Part shown: piece after piece, positions 17,991 to 26,128 of the stretch
How positions within the stretch are numbered: the first letter of the stretch is position 1
How the letters are laid out: each line of letters opens with the position of its first letter
Origin: Bradyrhizobium sp. SZCCT0231
GTDB taxonomy: Bacteria; Pseudomonadota; Alphaproteobacteria; Rhizobiales; Xanthobacteraceae
NCBI RefSeq assembly: GCF_018130245.1
Contig: NZ_JAFCKP010000032.1
Coordinates: 1 to 32,951, forward strand
Length of the DNA stretch: 32,951 nt
Direction: 5' to 3'
Position numbers and translations under genes: made by a program
The notes under the pieces: generated by a model
What the model was told of the DNA's origin: nothing
What the model saw: only the letters and a program-made list of their open reading frames with translations
Databases searched by the model: none

Positions 17991-20900
17991 TTAATGCGCG
18001 GCCGAGGCCGAGCGCTTGGTCGCGACCGCCTTCGGCGCCGGTTTTGCGCTTGCCTGCGGCGCGGTGTCCCAGCCGCCGTTCGGGGTCGCAACGTTGACGG
18101 CATCGTCGGGCTGCGGCTCGGCGCTGAACGTCTGGATCGCGAGCTTGGCGGCGGCGAGCGATTGCGGGTCGAGGCGCTTGGCGACGTCGTCGCGCTTGCC
18201 GGCGGCATCCGCATCGCCCTGCGCGGCCGCGAGGCTGAACCATTTGTAGGACTCGGCGAGGTTCTGCTCGACGCCGATGCCGCGGGCATAGAGGATGCCG
18301 AGGTTGAACTGGCTGTCGGCGACGCCGCGATCGGCAGCCTTGCGGAACCACTGCGCCGCGCTCTTGTAATTGGCGCCGCGTCCGCCGCCATCGGCATCGA
18401 GCACCGCGAGATTGTGCATCGCCTTGGCGTTGCCGCGCTCGGCGGCCTGGGTGTAGTAGCGGCGCGCGATGTCGGCGTCCTTCCTCACGCCGAGGCCCTT
18501 TTCGTAGAGCGTGCCGAGGCGGAAGGTCGCGGGGACGACGCCGGCCTGCGCTGCGCGGTCGTACCACTTCGCCGCTTCGTCGTAATTGGTGGCGACGCCC
18601 TTGCCTTCCGCAAAGCGTACGCCGATCTCGTAGGCCGCGGTCGCATCGCCCTTCATCGCGGCGGTGCGCAGGCTAGGGCCGCCGATGCCGTCAGGCAGCT
18701 TCTCGCTCGGTGGCACCTGGACGAGGCCGAGCCGCGCGCGGCTCGTGCCCGACAGTGCGCCGGTGACGTCGCCGGAGGCCGGTGGCGGCGGGGCCGCGGC
18801 AGGTGCGGGCGGGATTTCAACCGAGGCCGAGCTGGCCGGATTGGCGGCCGGCGCCGGTGCGGCATTGTTCTGGGATTGCCGTCCGATCGGCGTCGGCGAG
18901 GTCATCGACGGCGTGATCTGCTCGGGCGTGGCGGGCTTGGTCTCGACCGGCGCTGGCGCGGCCTGCGGTGCCGGCTCGCTCGGAATATTTTGCATCGCCT
19001 GCGGGGTCGGCGACGGGCTGCCACCTTCGAGCAGGTTCATCGCCATCTTGAAGGTGCCGAGCACGATCACGACCACGCTCGCGCCGACCAGCAGCGAGCG
19101 GATTTTCGAGGTGATGCCAGCTTCCTGGCCCTTGTCCTTGGCACGGGCGATCGCGGCCTTGGCGCCACGGGCCGGCTTCTCGGGTGGCTGCGCGGCGGCA
19201 GCTTGCGCTGCGCGGCGCGCGGCCGCGATGAAGCTCGACGACGATACCGGCTCCTTCGGAGCCGCGGGAATTTCGCTGATCGCACTCTCGGAGGCGGCGA
19301 TTCGCTCCGACGGCGTGGCGACGCGTCCGCCGGGCCGGGTGCCCGGCTCGAGCGGATGATCCGGCGGCAGTTCCGGCGCGATCGCAGCGCGCGCCGGCGC
19401 CGTATGCGGCTCCAGGATCTCGCTGATCGCGCGCGGCGGAACAGGCGGCGGCATCGGCGGCAGCGCCGCGGGCGCAGCAGCATGGAATTCGCGCGGTGCG
19501 GCGACGAACGCGGCCTGCGCCGCTTGTGCCGCGGCGGGGTTGGGCAGCTCCGGCTTCGGATCGTATTTCGGCGGCTGTGCTTGCGGCCGCGGCTCACGCG
19601 CCATCGGCGCCGGCTCCATCGGCATCGGCTGCGGGGCGGGGGCCGGCGGCGCGGTGCGCACCGCGCGCAGATCGCCCTCGATCATCGAGAGGCGATCGAC
19701 GACGTGGCCGAGCGCGCTGTGGACGGCGTCGAGCGAATCCTGGGTGCTGCGGTTGGTCTCGGCCTGGCTGAAGCGGATGTCGGAGAGCTCGCGCTTGACG
19801 AGATCGACCACGCCGGAATCGGGCGGCGGCGCGGAGTTGCGGCTCTCGGCGAGGGCCGCATAGGTCGCCTGCTGCCGCTCCAGGTGCCTGAGGATGTCGT
19901 GCAGCCCGTCCTCGACGCGGCTCAAATTGCCGTTGCGCGGATCGGAGGCGGCTTCGATCCGTTCCAGCAGATAGGAGACGCGCTGCTCGAGATGGGCGAA
20001 GGTCGAGGCGGAATCGTTGCCGACCTGCATGCGGTCGAAACGGTCCGACAGCGCGCGGATCGCAGCTTCCAGATGCTCGGTGCTCTCGGACGGCTGCGGC
20101 CGCTCGCGGGCTTCGAGCGCGGCGGTGAGCGCCGCGATGCGCTGCTCCAGCACCGCGAAGCTGTCGCTGTGGCCGGAGGCGCGGGTGACCTGGTCGACCT
20201 TGGACGACAGCAGCTGCACGTCTTCGGAAAGCCGCGCGAGCGCTTCGTTGGACGCGACGTTGGAGACGATGGCGCGCAGCGCGGAGATCGCGCCTTCGAG
20301 CTGCTGCACGGTCGAGGGATCGTCATTGGCGCGCAGGATCAGATCGAGCTTGGCGCCGAGATTGCGGATCGCCTCGTCGTAACCGGTGAGCTGCTCCGCC
20401 GGCGTCAGCGTGCGCAGCACCTGCTTGATGTCGGACAGCGCGCGCTCAATGCCTGACAGCACCTGGCCGTCGGTGCCGTTGGAGCGGGTCTCGTCGATGC
20501 GACGGTGTAGCGAGCGGATCTCGTTCTCGATCGATTCGATCGCGCGCCGCGGCATTGCCTCGGTGATGGCGGCACGGATTTCGGCAAGCTCGCTGCGGAA
20601 GGCGGCGATCGCCTGCTCGGTATTGTCAGGGCGCTGCAGCGACTCGATCTGGCTCGTGATCTTGAGCAGATGGCGTTCGAGCGAGGAAAAATCCGGTCCC
20701 GGCTGCGGTGGCGGCGGAGCATAGGCGGGCGCAGGCGGCGCCATCGGCGGCGCGTAAGGAGCGGCCAAGGGAGCTGCATTGGGCGCAAGCGACGGCGCGG
20801 CCCGCGGCGGCATGTGCCTCGGCGTAAAGCCGTCGAGCTCGCTCTGGCGCGCGGTGATCTCGGCGACCGCGACGTCGAACGAAGCCGGGCTCAGGGGCGG

Positions 20901-21380
20901 TGAGCTGCGATAGAGCTGCGCGGCCGCGCGCTCGACCGCATCGGCCTGGCGCTGGCGCGTGTCGGCCGGTGCGGGGCGCGGCGCCTGCGGCTGCTGCGGT
21001 TGTCGCTGCGGGCGGGAGATTTGCGACAGGCGTGCATCGAGCCGCGAGATCGCGTCGTTGAGCTGGCGCGCGACGCCCTGCTCGCGCGAGACGTCTGGTC
21101 TTGAAGAGTCTTGGCGCGGGGCGGGCTTGGAAATCCGTTCGATCTGCTGGGTGATCGCATCGAGCCGCTGGTGGATGTCGGCGACTTCGCGGCTCTCCTG
21201 ACTCGGCATGTGTTGCGGACGCTGGTCGTAGGGTCCGCGGAAGTTCGGCGGGGTCGTCTCGCCGAGCGTGGAGTTCAGCCAATCGTTGAGCGACATGCCC
21301 GCACGACGCGCAGCAGCTTCGGCCCGCTCCCGGACGGATGGATCGATACCGTCAACACTCCACGATACGCGCGAATTCAT
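17991..21380 (-). CDS. PodJ-like large membrane protein with Sel1 repeats
   Basis: This protein has about 1129 residues. Its N-terminus (SWSVDGIDPSVRERAEAAAR, then RAGMSLNDWLNSTLGE) is a short helical motif found at the start of alphaproteobacterial PodJ-like proteins. Long coiled-coil stretches (about 60-140 and 250-560) follow, broken by proline-rich spacers (PPMAPPAPAYAPPPPQP near 200-230). A single membrane helix lies near 762-783 (SLLVGASVVVIVLGTFKMAM). A Pro/Ala linker and four or so Sel1-type repeats come last (about 910-1070; for example AAKWYDRAAQAGVVPATFRL and YEKGLGVRKD). In Caulobacter, PodJ organises a cell pole, with its Sel1 part in the periplasm. A polarity or envelope-scaffold role is inferred. 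ATG 21380 is chosen over 21455 by homology of the N-terminal motif. Confidence 0.83.
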   Translation of the reverse strand: MNSRVSWSVDGIDPSVRERAEAAARRAGMSLNDWLNSTLGETTPPNFRGPYDQRPQHMPSQESREVADIHQRLDAITQQIERISKPAPRQDSSRPDVSREQGVARQLNDAISRLDARLSQISRPQRQPQQPQAPRPAPADTRQRQADAVERAAAQLYRSSPPLSPASFDVAVAEITARQSELDGFTPRHMPPRAAPSLAPNAAPLAAPYAPPMAPPAPAYAPPPPQPGPDFSSLERHLLKITSQIESLQRPDNTEQAIAAFRSELAEIRAAITEAMPRRAIESIENEIRSLHRRIDETRSNGTDGQVLSGIERALSDIKQVLRTLTPAEQLTGYDEAIRNLGAKLDLILRANDDPSTVQQLEGAISALRAIVSNVASNEALARLSEDVQLLSSKVDQVTRASGHSDSFAVLEQRIAALTAALEARERPQPSESTEHLEAAIRALSDRFDRMQVGNDSASTFAHLEQRVSYLLERIEAASDPRNGNLSRVEDGLHDILRHLERQQATYAALAESRNSAPPPDSGVVDLVKRELSDIRFSQAETNRSTQDSLDAVHSALGHVVDRLSMIEGDLRAVRTAPPAPAPQPMPMEPAPMAREPRPQAQPPKYDPKPELPNPAAAQAAQAAFVAAPREFHAAAPAALPPMPPPVPPRAISEILEPHTAPARAAIAPELPPDHPLEPGTRPGGRVATPSERIAASESAISEIPAAPKEPVSSSSFIAAARRAAQAAAAQPPEKPARGAKAAIARAKDKGQEAGITSKIRSLLVGASVVVIVLGTFKMAMNLLEGGSPSPTPQAMQNIPSEPAPQAAPAPVETKPATPEQITPSMTSPTPIGRQSQNNAAPAPAANPASSASVEIPPAPAAAPPPPASGDVTGALSGTSRARLGLVQVPPSEKLPDGIGGPSLRTAAMKGDATAAYEIGVRFAEGKGVATNYDEAAKWYDRAAQAGVVPATFRLGTLYEKGLGVRKDADIARRYYTQAAERGNAKAMHNLAVLDADGGGRGANYKSAAQWFRKAADRGVADSQFNLGILYARGIGVEQNLAESYKWFSLAAAQGDADAAGKRDDVAKRLDPQSLAAAKLAIQTFSAEPQPDDAVNVATPNGGWDTAPQASAKPAPKAVATKRSASAAH

Positions 21381-21587
21381 GACTCTGTCCGGTTCCGACT
21401 CCGGCGCCCCACCCGGCGCCTCCAGCCTCCCCACGCGTGCCGGTTGCAAAGACAATCGAATTTGGCGCGGGTCGTCTGCCTCGAAAACCGACTTTTTCCT
21501 GTTACGGTAAATAACGGGTTAAGGAATGCGGCGCGGGTGTCTTAAAGTTGGGCGGCGGGAACCGGGGGGCCAGCTTGCACCGATGCT

Positions 21588-21674
21588 CGTCATGCCCGGG
21601 CTTGTCCCGGGCATCCACGTTCTTCAGTGCCGCGCGAAAGGTCGTGGATGGCCGGGACAAGCCCGGCCATGACG
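21588..21674. repeat. Palindromic intergenic repeat, 32-bp arms
   Basis: The arms CGTCATGCCCGGGCTTGTCC (from 21588, through 21619) and the complement ending CCATGACG at 21674 match over 32 bases with two mismatches. It lies 13 bases past the PadR stop and upstream of the PodJ-like gene. The remaining bases, 21381-21587, hold A/T-rich TTACGGTAAATAACGGGTTAA (about 21503-21523), which may be the PodJ-like promoter region. Confidence 0.9.
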
Positions 21675-21686
21675 GTTGGAGAGAGC

Positions 21687-22277
21687 TCACCCCTTCCCCT
21701 CGCGCTTGCCGTCCTCCAGCGGCACCACGGTAGCCTTGCCGCTCATCGCCGAGAGCGCCTCCAGCGCCTCCTCGCAGAAGTCGGCCACCATCTGCTCGTG
21801 CCGGGCCCCTAAGCGGAGCAGGAGCAAATTGCCGAGATCGAGCCGGCCTTCCGCCGTGCCGTCGGGGAATCGCTTCTTCAGGATGCGCTCGTAATTGGCG
21901 TGGCGGTCGCGGTGGTGCTCCAGGCGGGCCATCAGGTCGGTGCGCATGGGCTCGATGTCGATGCTGTCGAGCGCATGCAGCCGCACCAGGAGGTCGTCCT
22001 TGATCGAGGGCGGCGTGCTTGGCCGCGCGGCCCAGTGCCGCAGTGCTGTTCGCCCCTCGGGAGTCAGCGTATAAATCAGTTTATTGGGCTTGCCCGACTG
22101 CACGACCTCGCGGCCCTGGATGTGGCCGCGGTCGCGCAGCTTGGAGAGCTCGCGGTAGATCTGCTGGTGGTCGGCCTTCCAGAAGAAGCCGATCGAGGAA
22201 TCGAACGTCTTGGCGAGCTCGTAGCCCGTCATAGGACGTTCCGTCAGGCATGCGAGGATTGCGTCGCCCAGCGCCAT
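21687..22277 (-). CDS. PadR-family transcriptional regulator
   Basis: This 196-residue regulator starts at ATG 22277 behind GGGAGG. The N-terminal winged helix carries LGDAILACLTERPMTGYELA, HQQIYRELSKLRDRGHI and YTLTPEGRTALRHW. The C-terminal helical domain (from about 95) is the dimerising Vir_act_alpha_C type. PadR proteins are repressors that respond to small ligands. It is divergent from the NTF2/acyl-CoA dehydrogenase operon, with palindromes in the shared 198-bp gap, so control of that operon and of itself is likely. The inducer, perhaps an acyl-CoA or the pathway substrate, is not known. Confidence 0.93.
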   Translation of the reverse strand: MALGDAILACLTERPMTGYELAKTFDSSIGFFWKADHQQIYRELSKLRDRGHIQGREVVQSGKPNKLIYTLTPEGRTALRHWAARPSTPPSIKDDLLVRLHALDSIDIEPMRTDLMARLEHHRDRHANYERILKKRFPDGTAEGRLDLGNLLLLRLGARHEQMVADFCEEALEALSAMSGKATVVPLEDGKREGKG

Positions 22278-22312
22278 GACCGGCCTCCCTTCTCAAGTCT
22301 GACTAAACCTGC

Positions 22313-22355
22313 TTGACTTTATGCGTATCGGCGCATATGCGTCAATGTGCATATG
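22313..22355. promoter_or_regulatory. Divergent promoter with overlapping inverted repeats (PadR operator?)
   Basis: Two perfect inverted repeats share bases: TATGCG-N6-CGCATA at 22320-22337 and CATATGC-N8-GCATATG at 22334-22355. Rightward, TTGACT (22313-22318) lies 17 bases before TATGCG. Leftward, TTGACG (complement of 22340-22345) lies 17 bases before ATAAAG. Both hypothetical promoters run through the palindromes, so a bound dimer would block both. The assignment to PadR is inferred from position. Confidence 0.6.
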
Positions 22356-22475
22356 AGGCAGCGTGCGGGCGGGCCAAAGGCCCGACTGAATAATCAAGTG
22401 AAATCAATCTCCTCGCTACTGTGCATGGGGTTGTTTTCGCACTTTTTGCCCTTGCCTTGAGGGAGGCACCCGAGA

Positions 22476-22862
22476 ATGACCGGCCTCGATTCCTGGTACG
22501 CCTACATGAAGTCTCACGACCGCGCCGCGCTCTGGGACCTCCTGCATCCTGACGCCGTGTTCGAAAGCCCCGTCGTGCATTCGCCGCAGCGCGGCCGCGA
22601 CATCACCTTCAAATACCTCTCCAGCGCCGAGAAGGTGCTCGGCGGTCCCGGCTTCACCTATGTCGGCGAGTGGAAGAACGAGCGCGGCGCCGTGCTCGAA
22701 TTCAAGAATGTCATCGACGGCATCGAGATCAACGGCGTCGACATCATCAGCTTCGATAGCGAGGGACGCATCACCCATTTCAAGGTGATGGTGCGCCCGC
22801 TCAAGGCGATCAACATGCTGCACCGCCTGATGGCGGAGCAGCTTGCCGCCGCCCAATCATAA
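22476..22862 (+). CDS. NTF2-like (SnoaL-type) small protein
   Basis: The 128-residue protein has the cone-shaped NTF2 fold pattern: an N-terminal helix (LDSWYAYMKSHDRAALWDLL), HPDAVFESPVVHSP, and alternating strands ending in SFDSEGRITHFKVMVRPL. Members include ketosteroid isomerase-like enzymes, cyclases, hydratases and non-catalytic binders, so activity cannot be assigned. GGGAGG lies nine bases before the ATG. It is the first gene of the rightward operon, 57 bp before the acyl-CoA dehydrogenase, so it probably acts on the same substrates. Confidence 0.82.
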   Translation: MTGLDSWYAYMKSHDRAALWDLLHPDAVFESPVVHSPQRGRDITFKYLSSAEKVLGGPGFTYVGEWKNERGAVLEFKNVIDGIEINGVDIISFDSEGRITHFKVMVRPLKAINMLHRLMAEQLAAAQS

Positions 22863-22919
22863 GCCCAACATCGTCACTTCAAGGCCCAATGACTTCAAGG
22901 CTAATGCCGGGAGAACGCC

Positions 22920-24710
22920 ATGCCGATCTATAAAGCCCCCGTCGAAGACGTGAACTTCCTGCTCAACGACGTCTTCCAGATCGACCGCTACGACAATCTG
23001 CCGGGCTTCTCCGATGCGTCGAGCGACGTGCGCGAGGCGATCCTGGGCGAAGCCGCCAAGCTCGCCGAAGAGGTGCTGCAGCCGCTCAATCGCGTCGGCG
23101 ATCTCGAGGGCTGCAAGCGCGCAGACGACGGCAGCGTCACCACGCCGAAGGGTTTCAAGGACGCCTTCAAGCAGGTCGCCGAAGGCGGCTGGCTCGGTCT
23201 GTCGGCGCCGGCTGAATATGGCGGCCAGGGCCTGCCGGTGACGCTGAGCCAGGCGGTTAACGAATTCCAGATCTCCGCCAACATGGCATTCTCGATGTAT
23301 GGCGGCCTCACCATGGGCGCGACCGCAGCGCTGCTGGTGCACGGCTCGCCGGAGCAGAAGCAGACCTACGTGCCGAAGATGATCGCGGGTGAGTGGACCG
23401 GCACCATGAACCTGACCGAGCCGCATTGCGGCACCGATCTCGGCATGCTCCGCACCAAGGCGGTGCGGCAGGCCGACGGCAGCTTCAAGATCACGGGCAC
23501 CAAGATCTTCATCTCGGCCGGCGAGCACGATCTCGCCGATAACATCATCCACCTCGTGCTCGCCCGCATCGAGGGCGCGCCGGCCGGCATCAAGGGCGTG
23601 TCGCTGTTCGTGGTGCCGAAATTCCTGGTGAATGCCGACGGTTCGGTGGGGCAGCGCAATGGCGTCGTCTGCGGCTCGATCGAGCACAAGATGGGCATCC
23701 ACGGCAATTCCACCTGCGTGATGAACTACGACAACGCCACCGGCTGGCTGATCGGCGAAGAGAACAAGGGCATGCAGGGCATGTTCGTGATGATGAACGA
23801 GGCCCGCCTCGGCGTCGCCGTGCAGGGCCTCGCGCAGTCCGAGGTCGCCTATCAGAACGCCGTCGCCTATGCCCGCGAGCGTATCCAGGGCCGCGCGCTC
23901 ACCGGTGCCAAGGCGCCGGACAAGCCGGCCGACCCGATCATCGTGCATCCCGACGTGCGCCGCACGCTGCTCTCGATCCGAGCCTTCAACGAAGCCGCGC
24001 GCGCCTTCGTGATGTGGACCGCGCTGAAGAGCGACGTCGCCCACCGCTCGGAAGATCCGAAGGACCGTCAGTCCGCCGACGATCACATGGGCCTGATGAC
24101 GCCGGTGCTGAAGGGCTTCCTGACCGAGTACGGTTTTGCCAACGCAGTGCAGGCGCAGCAGATGTATGGCGGCCACGGCTACATCGCCGAGCAGGGCATG
24201 GAGCAGTTCGTGCGCGATGCGCGCATCGCCATGATCTATGAAGGCGCCAACGGCATCCAGGCGCTCGACCTCGTCGGCCGCAAGCTGCCGCGCGACGGCG
24301 GCCGCGCCATCATGGCCTTCTTCGGCGAGGTCATGGCCTTCGCCAAGGAGAACGGCGGCGACGAGGCGATGAAGCCCTTCATCACCCCGCTCTCGGCCTC
24401 GCTCGGCCATCTCCAGCAGGCCACCACGTGGCTGATGCAGAACGCGATGGCGAAGCCGGACAATGCCGGCGCGGCCGCGACCGACTACATGCATCTCTTC
24501 GGCTTCGTCGCGCTCGGCTACATGTGGGCGAAGATGGCGAAGGTGACGAATGCCAAGATTGCCGAGAGCGGGGCCACGCCCTATCTCTCCACCAAGCTCG
24601 TCACCGGCCGTTTCTTCATGGAGCGGATGCTGCCGGAGACCGCCGCCAATCTCGCGCGCATCCAGGCCGGCTGCGCCACCATCATGGAATTGCCGGCGGA
24701 AGCGTTCTGA
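22920..24710 (+). CDS. Acyl-CoA dehydrogenase, DmdC-like long form
   Basis: This 596-residue FAD enzyme catalyses alpha,beta-oxidation of an acyl-CoA. It has an N-terminal extension (MPIYKAPVEDVNFLLNDVF), the central FAD fold (NLTEPHCGTDLGML; GTKIFISAGEHDL), and the helical domain with catalytic Glu441 in AMIYEGANGIQALDL. A C-terminal extra domain of about 130 residues follows. This length and architecture match the group with methylthiopropionyl-CoA dehydrogenase (DmdC) and related medium/long-chain enzymes, not the 380-residue type. Substrate is therefore open. GGGAGA precedes the ATG. It is in an operon with the thiolase and FadJ-like genes, so its product would be carried through the rest of beta-oxidation. 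Confidence 0.93.
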   Translation: MPIYKAPVEDVNFLLNDVFQIDRYDNLPGFSDASSDVREAILGEAAKLAEEVLQPLNRVGDLEGCKRADDGSVTTPKGFKDAFKQVAEGGWLGLSAPAEYGGQGLPVTLSQAVNEFQISANMAFSMYGGLTMGATAALLVHGSPEQKQTYVPKMIAGEWTGTMNLTEPHCGTDLGMLRTKAVRQADGSFKITGTKIFISAGEHDLADNIIHLVLARIEGAPAGIKGVSLFVVPKFLVNADGSVGQRNGVVCGSIEHKMGIHGNSTCVMNYDNATGWLIGEENKGMQGMFVMMNEARLGVAVQGLAQSEVAYQNAVAYARERIQGRALTGAKAPDKPADPIIVHPDVRRTLLSIRAFNEAARAFVMWTALKSDVAHRSEDPKDRQSADDHMGLMTPVLKGFLTEYGFANAVQAQQMYGGHGYIAEQGMEQFVRDARIAMIYEGANGIQALDLVGRKLPRDGGRAIMAFFGEVMAFAKENGGDEAMKPFITPLSASLGHLQQATTWLMQNAMAKPDNAGAAATDYMHLFGFVALGYMWAKMAKVTNAKIAESGATPYLSTKLVTGRFFMERMLPETAANLARIQAGCATIMELPAEAF

Positions 24711-24765
24711 GCCTGCTTCCGCTGCCTGCTCCCAATCGTATTGAACATCACATCAGGAGGGCGTC

Positions 24766-25974
24766 ATGCCTGAGGCATTCATCTACGATCACGTCCGCAC
24801 CCCCCGCGGCCGCGGCAAGCCGGACGGCGCGCTGCACGAAGTGACCGCGCTCGCGCTTGCGACCGTGCCGCTGAAGGCACTGAAGGACCGCAACAACCTG
24901 CCGCAGGATTCCGTCGACGACGTTATCCTCGGCGTGGTCGATCCGGTCGGTGAAGCCGGCTCCGACATCGCGCGCTTCGCGGCGCTCAAGGCCGGTCTCG
25001 GCGATGCCGTGCCCGGCGTGCAGATCAGCCGCTTCTGCGCCTCCGGCCTCGATGCCGTGAACTTCGCCGCCGCGCAGATCATGAGCGGCCAGCATGAGCT
25101 CGTGATCGGCGGCGGCGCCGAATCGATGAGCCGCGTCGGCATCGGCGCCTCCGGCGGCGCCTGGCCGGTGGACCCCTCGATCGCAGTGCCGGCCTATTTC
25201 ATGCCGCAGGGTGTGTCGGCCGATCTGATTGCCACGAAATACGGCTTCTCGCGCGACGACGTCGATGCCTATGCGGTGCAGAGCCAACAGCGTGCGGCTA
25301 AGGCCTGGGACGAGGGCCGCTTCGACAAGTCGGTGGTGCCGGTGAAGGACATCAACGGTCTCACCATCCTCGCCAAGGACGAGCACATGCGTCCCTCGAC
25401 CACGATGCAGTCGCTGGCGCAGCTGCAGCCCTCGTTCACGATGATGGCGCAGATGGGCGGTTTCGACGGCGTCGCGATCCAGTCGCACCCCGAGATCGAG
25501 CGCGTCAACTACGTGCATCACGCCGGCAATTCGTCGGGCATCGTCGACGGCGCCGGCGCCGTGCTGCTCGGCAGCAAGGAGGCGGGTGCGAAATACGGCA
25601 TGAAGCCGCGCGCAAAAATCCGTGCCTTCGCCAACATCGGCTCGGAGCCTGCGATGATGCTGACCGGTCCGGTCGACGTCACCGAGAAGCTCTTTGCGCG
25701 TTCCGGCATGAAGAAGTCGGACATCGACCTGTTCGAGCTCAACGAGGCCTTCGCCTCCGTCGTGCTGCGCTACATCCAGGCCTTCGACATCGACAATGCC
25801 AAGATCAACGTCAATGGCGGCGCGATCGCGCTCGGTCATCCGTTAGGCGCGACCGGCGCGATGATCCTCGGCACCGTGCTCGACGAGCTCGAGCGCACCA
25901 ACAAGTCCACGGCTCTCGTGACGCTGTGCATCGGCGGCGGCATGGGCACCGCGACCATCATCGAGCGGGTGTAA
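24766..25974 (+). CDS. Acetyl-CoA C-acyltransferase (thiolase)
   Basis: This 402-residue thiolase performs the last step of beta-oxidation, splitting 3-ketoacyl-CoA with CoA. The nucleophile is Cys91 in [13 protein letters not shown]. The C-terminal catalytic pair is His358 in [15 protein letters not shown] and Cys388 in [19 protein letters not shown] stands just before ATG 24766. It lies between the acyl-CoA dehydrogenase and FadJ-like genes; the complete set would run the whole cycle. The direction of use (degradation or condensation) is inferred from the neighbours. Confidence 0.96.
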   Translation: MPEAFIYDHVRTPRGRGKPDGALHEVTALALATVPLKALKDRNNLPQDSVDDVILGVVDPVGEAGSDIARFAALKAGLGDAVPGVQISRFCASGLDAVNFAAAQIMSGQHELVIGGGAESMSRVGIGASGGAWPVDPSIAVPAYFMPQGVSADLIATKYGFSRDDVDAYAVQSQQRAAKAWDEGRFDKSVVPVKDINGLTILAKDEHMRPSTTMQSLAQLQPSFTMMAQMGGFDGVAIQSHPEIERVNYVHHAGNSSGIVDGAGAVLLGSKEAGAKYGMKPRAKIRAFANIGSEPAMMLTGPVDVTEKLFARSGMKKSDIDLFELNEAFASVVLRYIQAFDIDNAKINVNGGAIALGHPLGATGAMILGTVLDELERTNKSTALVTLCIGGGMGTATIIERV

Positions 25975-25983
25975 CGAGCTGCC

Positions 25984-26070
25984 GTGGGTGGGCAAAGCGA
26001 AGCGTGACCACCACTGCTGTCTTCGCGAATGATGGTGGGCACGGCGCAAGAGTGCCTTTGCCCACCCTAC
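25984..26070. repeat. Palindromic repeat inside the beta-oxidation operon
   Basis: GTGGGTGGGCAAAGC from 25984 pairs imperfectly with GCCTTTGCCCACCCTAC ending at 26070. Between them, GGTGGGCACGGCGCAAG resembles a further arm. The 154-bp gap between thiolase and the FadJ-like gene is otherwise empty of genes. Confidence 0.82.
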
Positions 26071-26128
26071 GAGATCTCAAGTCAACCGCCGCGCCTGAGA
26101 TCGGCTGCGGCACCGAGGAGCAACCAAC

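Noticed and set aside
17994-20456. 820-residue rightward open frame opposite the PodJ-like gene
   Set aside because: Extremely Arg/Gly/Ala-rich antisense reading with no recognisable domain.
22857-24494. 545-residue leftward open frame opposite the acyl-CoA dehydrogenase
   Set aside because: It is antisense to a clear enzyme gene, rich in His/Arg/Gly/Ala with no family motifs, and results from the high G/C third positions of the real gene.
25981-26128. CRISPR-like repeat array
   Set aside because: There is one palindromic unit only, with no regular spacers; no array exists anywhere in the window.
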